Shown here piece after piece: positions 60,456 to 64,000 of a DNA stretch of 64,000 bases. Each line of letters opens with the position of its first letter. Within the stretch, counting starts at the first letter, position 1. The stretch spans positions 79,788-143,787 of the forward strand of contig JAUJNH010000006.1 of assembly GCA_030448245.1 (NCBI GenBank), given 5' to 3'. Both the position numbers and the translations under genes were made by a program. This DNA comes from Acidimicrobiales bacterium (GTDB lineage Bacteria > Actinomycetota > Acidimicrobiia > Acidimicrobiales > JAUJNH01). The notes beneath the pieces are model-generated. The model was not told the origin of the DNA. It saw nothing but the letters and a program-made list of their open reading frames with translations, and did no database searches.

Positions 60456-61975
60456 CCACCTTCGACCTCAACCCCGACGAGATCACCGCCGCCCTGCGCA
60501 AGCGCCTGGAGGGCTTCTCGCCCACCATGGCGGCCAACCAGGTCGGCCGGGTCACCGAGGTCGGTGACGGCATCGCCCGCGTCGGCGGCCTCCCGGGCGC
60601 CTCGGTGAACGAGCTGCTCGAGTTCGAGGGCGGCAAGATCGGCATCGCCCTCAACCTCGACGAGGACTCGATCGGCGCCGTGATCCTCGGCGAGGTCGCC
60701 GGCATCGAGGAGGGCCAGCCCGTCAAGTCGACCGGCCGGATCATCCAGGTGCCGGTCGGCGACGGCCTGCTCGGACGCGTCGTCAACCCGCTCGGCGTGC
60801 CCATCGACGGCAAGGGCCCCCTGTCGGGCGACGTCCAGCAGCGCCGGGTCGAGATCCAGGCGCCCGGCATCGTCGACCGCCAGCCCGTGAAGGAGCCCCT
60901 CCAGACCGGCATCAAGGTGATCGACGCCATGACCCCCATCGGGCGGGGCCAGCGCGAGCTGATCATCGGCGACCGCAAGACCGGCAAGACGTCGGTGGCC
61001 ATCGACACCGTGATCAACCAGAAGGGCCTGGGCGTCAACTGCATCTACGTCGCCATCGGCCAAAAGGCGTCGACGGTGGCCGAGATCGTCCGCGTCCTCG
61101 AGGAGAACGGCGCCCTCGACTACACGGTCGTGGTGAACGCACCGGCATCCGACCCCAGCCCGTTCAAGTGGCTCGCCCCCTACTCGGGCTGCGCCATCGG
61201 CCAGCACTGGATGGAGAACGGCAAGCACGGCCTGATCATCTACGACGACCTGTCCAAGCAGGCCGAGGCGTACCGCCAGATGTCCCTGCTGCTGCGGCGG
61301 CCGCCAGGCCGCGAGGCCTACCCGGGTGACGTGTTCTACCTGCACAGCCGGCTGCTCGAGCGGGCGGCCAAGCTGTCCGACGACCTCGGCGGCGGCTCGC
61401 TGACGGCCCTGCCGGTCATCGAGACCAAGGCCGGCGACATCTCGGCCTACATCCCCACCAACGTCATCTCCATCACCGACGGCCAGATCTTCCTCGACTA
61501 CGACCTGTTCAACTCGGGTGTCCGCCCCGCCATGAACGTGGGCACGTCGGTCTCCCGGGTGGGCGGCTCGGCCCAGATCAAGGGCATGAAGCAGGCCTCC
61601 GGTGGCCTCAAGCTCGACCTGGCCAACTTCCGCGAGCTCGAGTCGTTCGCCTCGTTCGGCTCGGAGTCGCTCGACAAGTCCAGCCAGAACATGCTCCGCA
61701 AGGGCCAGCGCCTGATCGAGCTGCTGAAGCAGCCGAACGGCGCGCCGATGAACATCGAGGAGCAGGTCGTCTCGATCTTCGCCGGCTCCCGCGGCTACCT
61801 CGACGACCTCGAGGTCAGCGACGTTCGGCGCTTCGAGAAGGAGCTGCTGGAGGACGTGCGGTCCCGCCAGTCGGGCCTCCTCGACCAGATCGTCGACAAG
61901 AAGTGGCCGGAGGACGAGCTGAAGGCAGCCGTCGAGGACTTCAAGGGTCGCTTCTCGCCGACGAAGTCGGACTGA
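60452..61975 (+). CDS. atpA: ATP synthase F1 subunit alpha
   Basis: The 507-residue non-catalytic nucleotide-binding subunit has Walker [10 protein letters not shown] (from about 173), the ADP-loop region [20 protein letters not shown], the [20 protein letters not shown] segment and the arginine-finger region [20 protein letters not shown]. The start is TTG 60452, which overlaps the atpH stop; the family N terminus ([15 protein letters not shown]) fits it. Rare TTG use may lower its rate relative to neighbours, balanced by coupling. Confidence 0.97.
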   Translation: MTTFDLNPDEITAALRKRLEGFSPTMAANQVGRVTEVGDGIARVGGLPGASVNELLEFEGGKIGIALNLDEDSIGAVILGEVAGIEEGQPVKSTGRIIQVPVGDGLLGRVVNPLGVPIDGKGPLSGDVQQRRVEIQAPGIVDRQPVKEPLQTGIKVIDAMTPIGRGQRELIIGDRKTGKTSVAIDTVINQKGLGVNCIYVAIGQKASTVAEIVRVLEENGALDYTVVVNAPASDPSPFKWLAPYSGCAIGQHWMENGKHGLIIYDDLSKQAEAYRQMSLLLRRPPGREAYPGDVFYLHSRLLERAAKLSDDLGGGSLTALPVIETKAGDISAYIPTNVISITDGQIFLDYDLFNSGVRPAMNVGTSVSRVGGSAQIKGMKQASGGLKLDLANFRELESFASFGSESLDKSSQNMLRKGQRLIELLKQPNGAPMNIEEQVVSIFAGSRGYLDDLEVSDVRRFEKELLEDVRSRQSGLLDQIVDKKWPEDELKAAVEDFKGRFSPTKSD

Positions 61976-61978
61976 CGC

Positions 61979-64000
<2,022 letters not shown>

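Overview
The window is high-GC DNA from an actinobacterium. I infer Acidimicrobiia or a close relative, but no rRNA is present to settle this. The evidence is gene order and family content: argS, lysA, hom, thrC, rho, rpmE, prfA, prmC, glyA, a WecA-like transferase and atpZ/I-B-E-F-H-A-G-D follow the order known from mycobacteria and other actinobacteria. The phosphomutase/DUF3090/SCO1664 trio and the SCO0607-type lipoprotein are actinobacterial families.

Three zones can be seen. (1) 1-8957 is ordinary chromosome: a SigB/SigF-type sigma factor with its overlapping anti-sigma kinase, divergent etfBA, a haem-oxygenase-like redox enzyme overlapping a glycosyltransferase, the conserved three-gene trio, a family-5 uracil-DNA glycosylase and a membrane glycosyltransferase-like protein. 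(2) About 9.0-34.3 kb is an accessory region. It is a patchwork of single genes on both strands with many broken genes: an ABC transporter without its Walker A, a frameshifted aroA, and remnants of HxlR, LuxR, SRPBCC, IstB and TIGR04255 genes, plus a doubly frameshifted IS110-type transposase. Intact genes include two small-molecule phosphotransferases, a HEPN-domain protein, a nucleotidyltransferase, a Ser/Thr kinase with a coupled lipoprotein, a zinc-finger/DUF2293 pair and a GNAT acetyltransferase. Between many of these units lies a degenerate repeat of about 35-90 bp that always points the same way. With a few exceptions it sits at the right-hand edge of a unit, whichever strand the gene is on. 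(3) 34696-64000 is intact housekeeping DNA.

In zone 3, a methyltransferase with a regulatory domain, an FrhB-like iron-sulfur flavoprotein, a formamidopyrimidine glycosylase with altered zinc ligands and an acyltransferase/SGNH membrane enzyme precede tRNA-Arg(CCG). Then come argS, a single-domain response regulator, lysine and threonine biosynthesis (lysA-hom-thrC, without thrB), NfeD/SPFH membrane proteins, transcription and translation termination (rho, rpmE, prfA, prmC), glyA, a polyprenyl-phosphate sugar-phosphate transferase and the ATP synthase operon, which runs off the right end inside atpD.

The main observations for follow-up are the directional repeat family that gives the accessory region a cassette-like layout, the roughly 64-residue charged and probably coiled-coil extension at the N terminus of the ATP synthase beta subunit, the unrecognised gene translationally coupled between a phosphatase and prfA, and the C-D-C-H zinc-ligand pattern in MutM. 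No CRISPR array, prophage, integrase or rRNA gene was seen.
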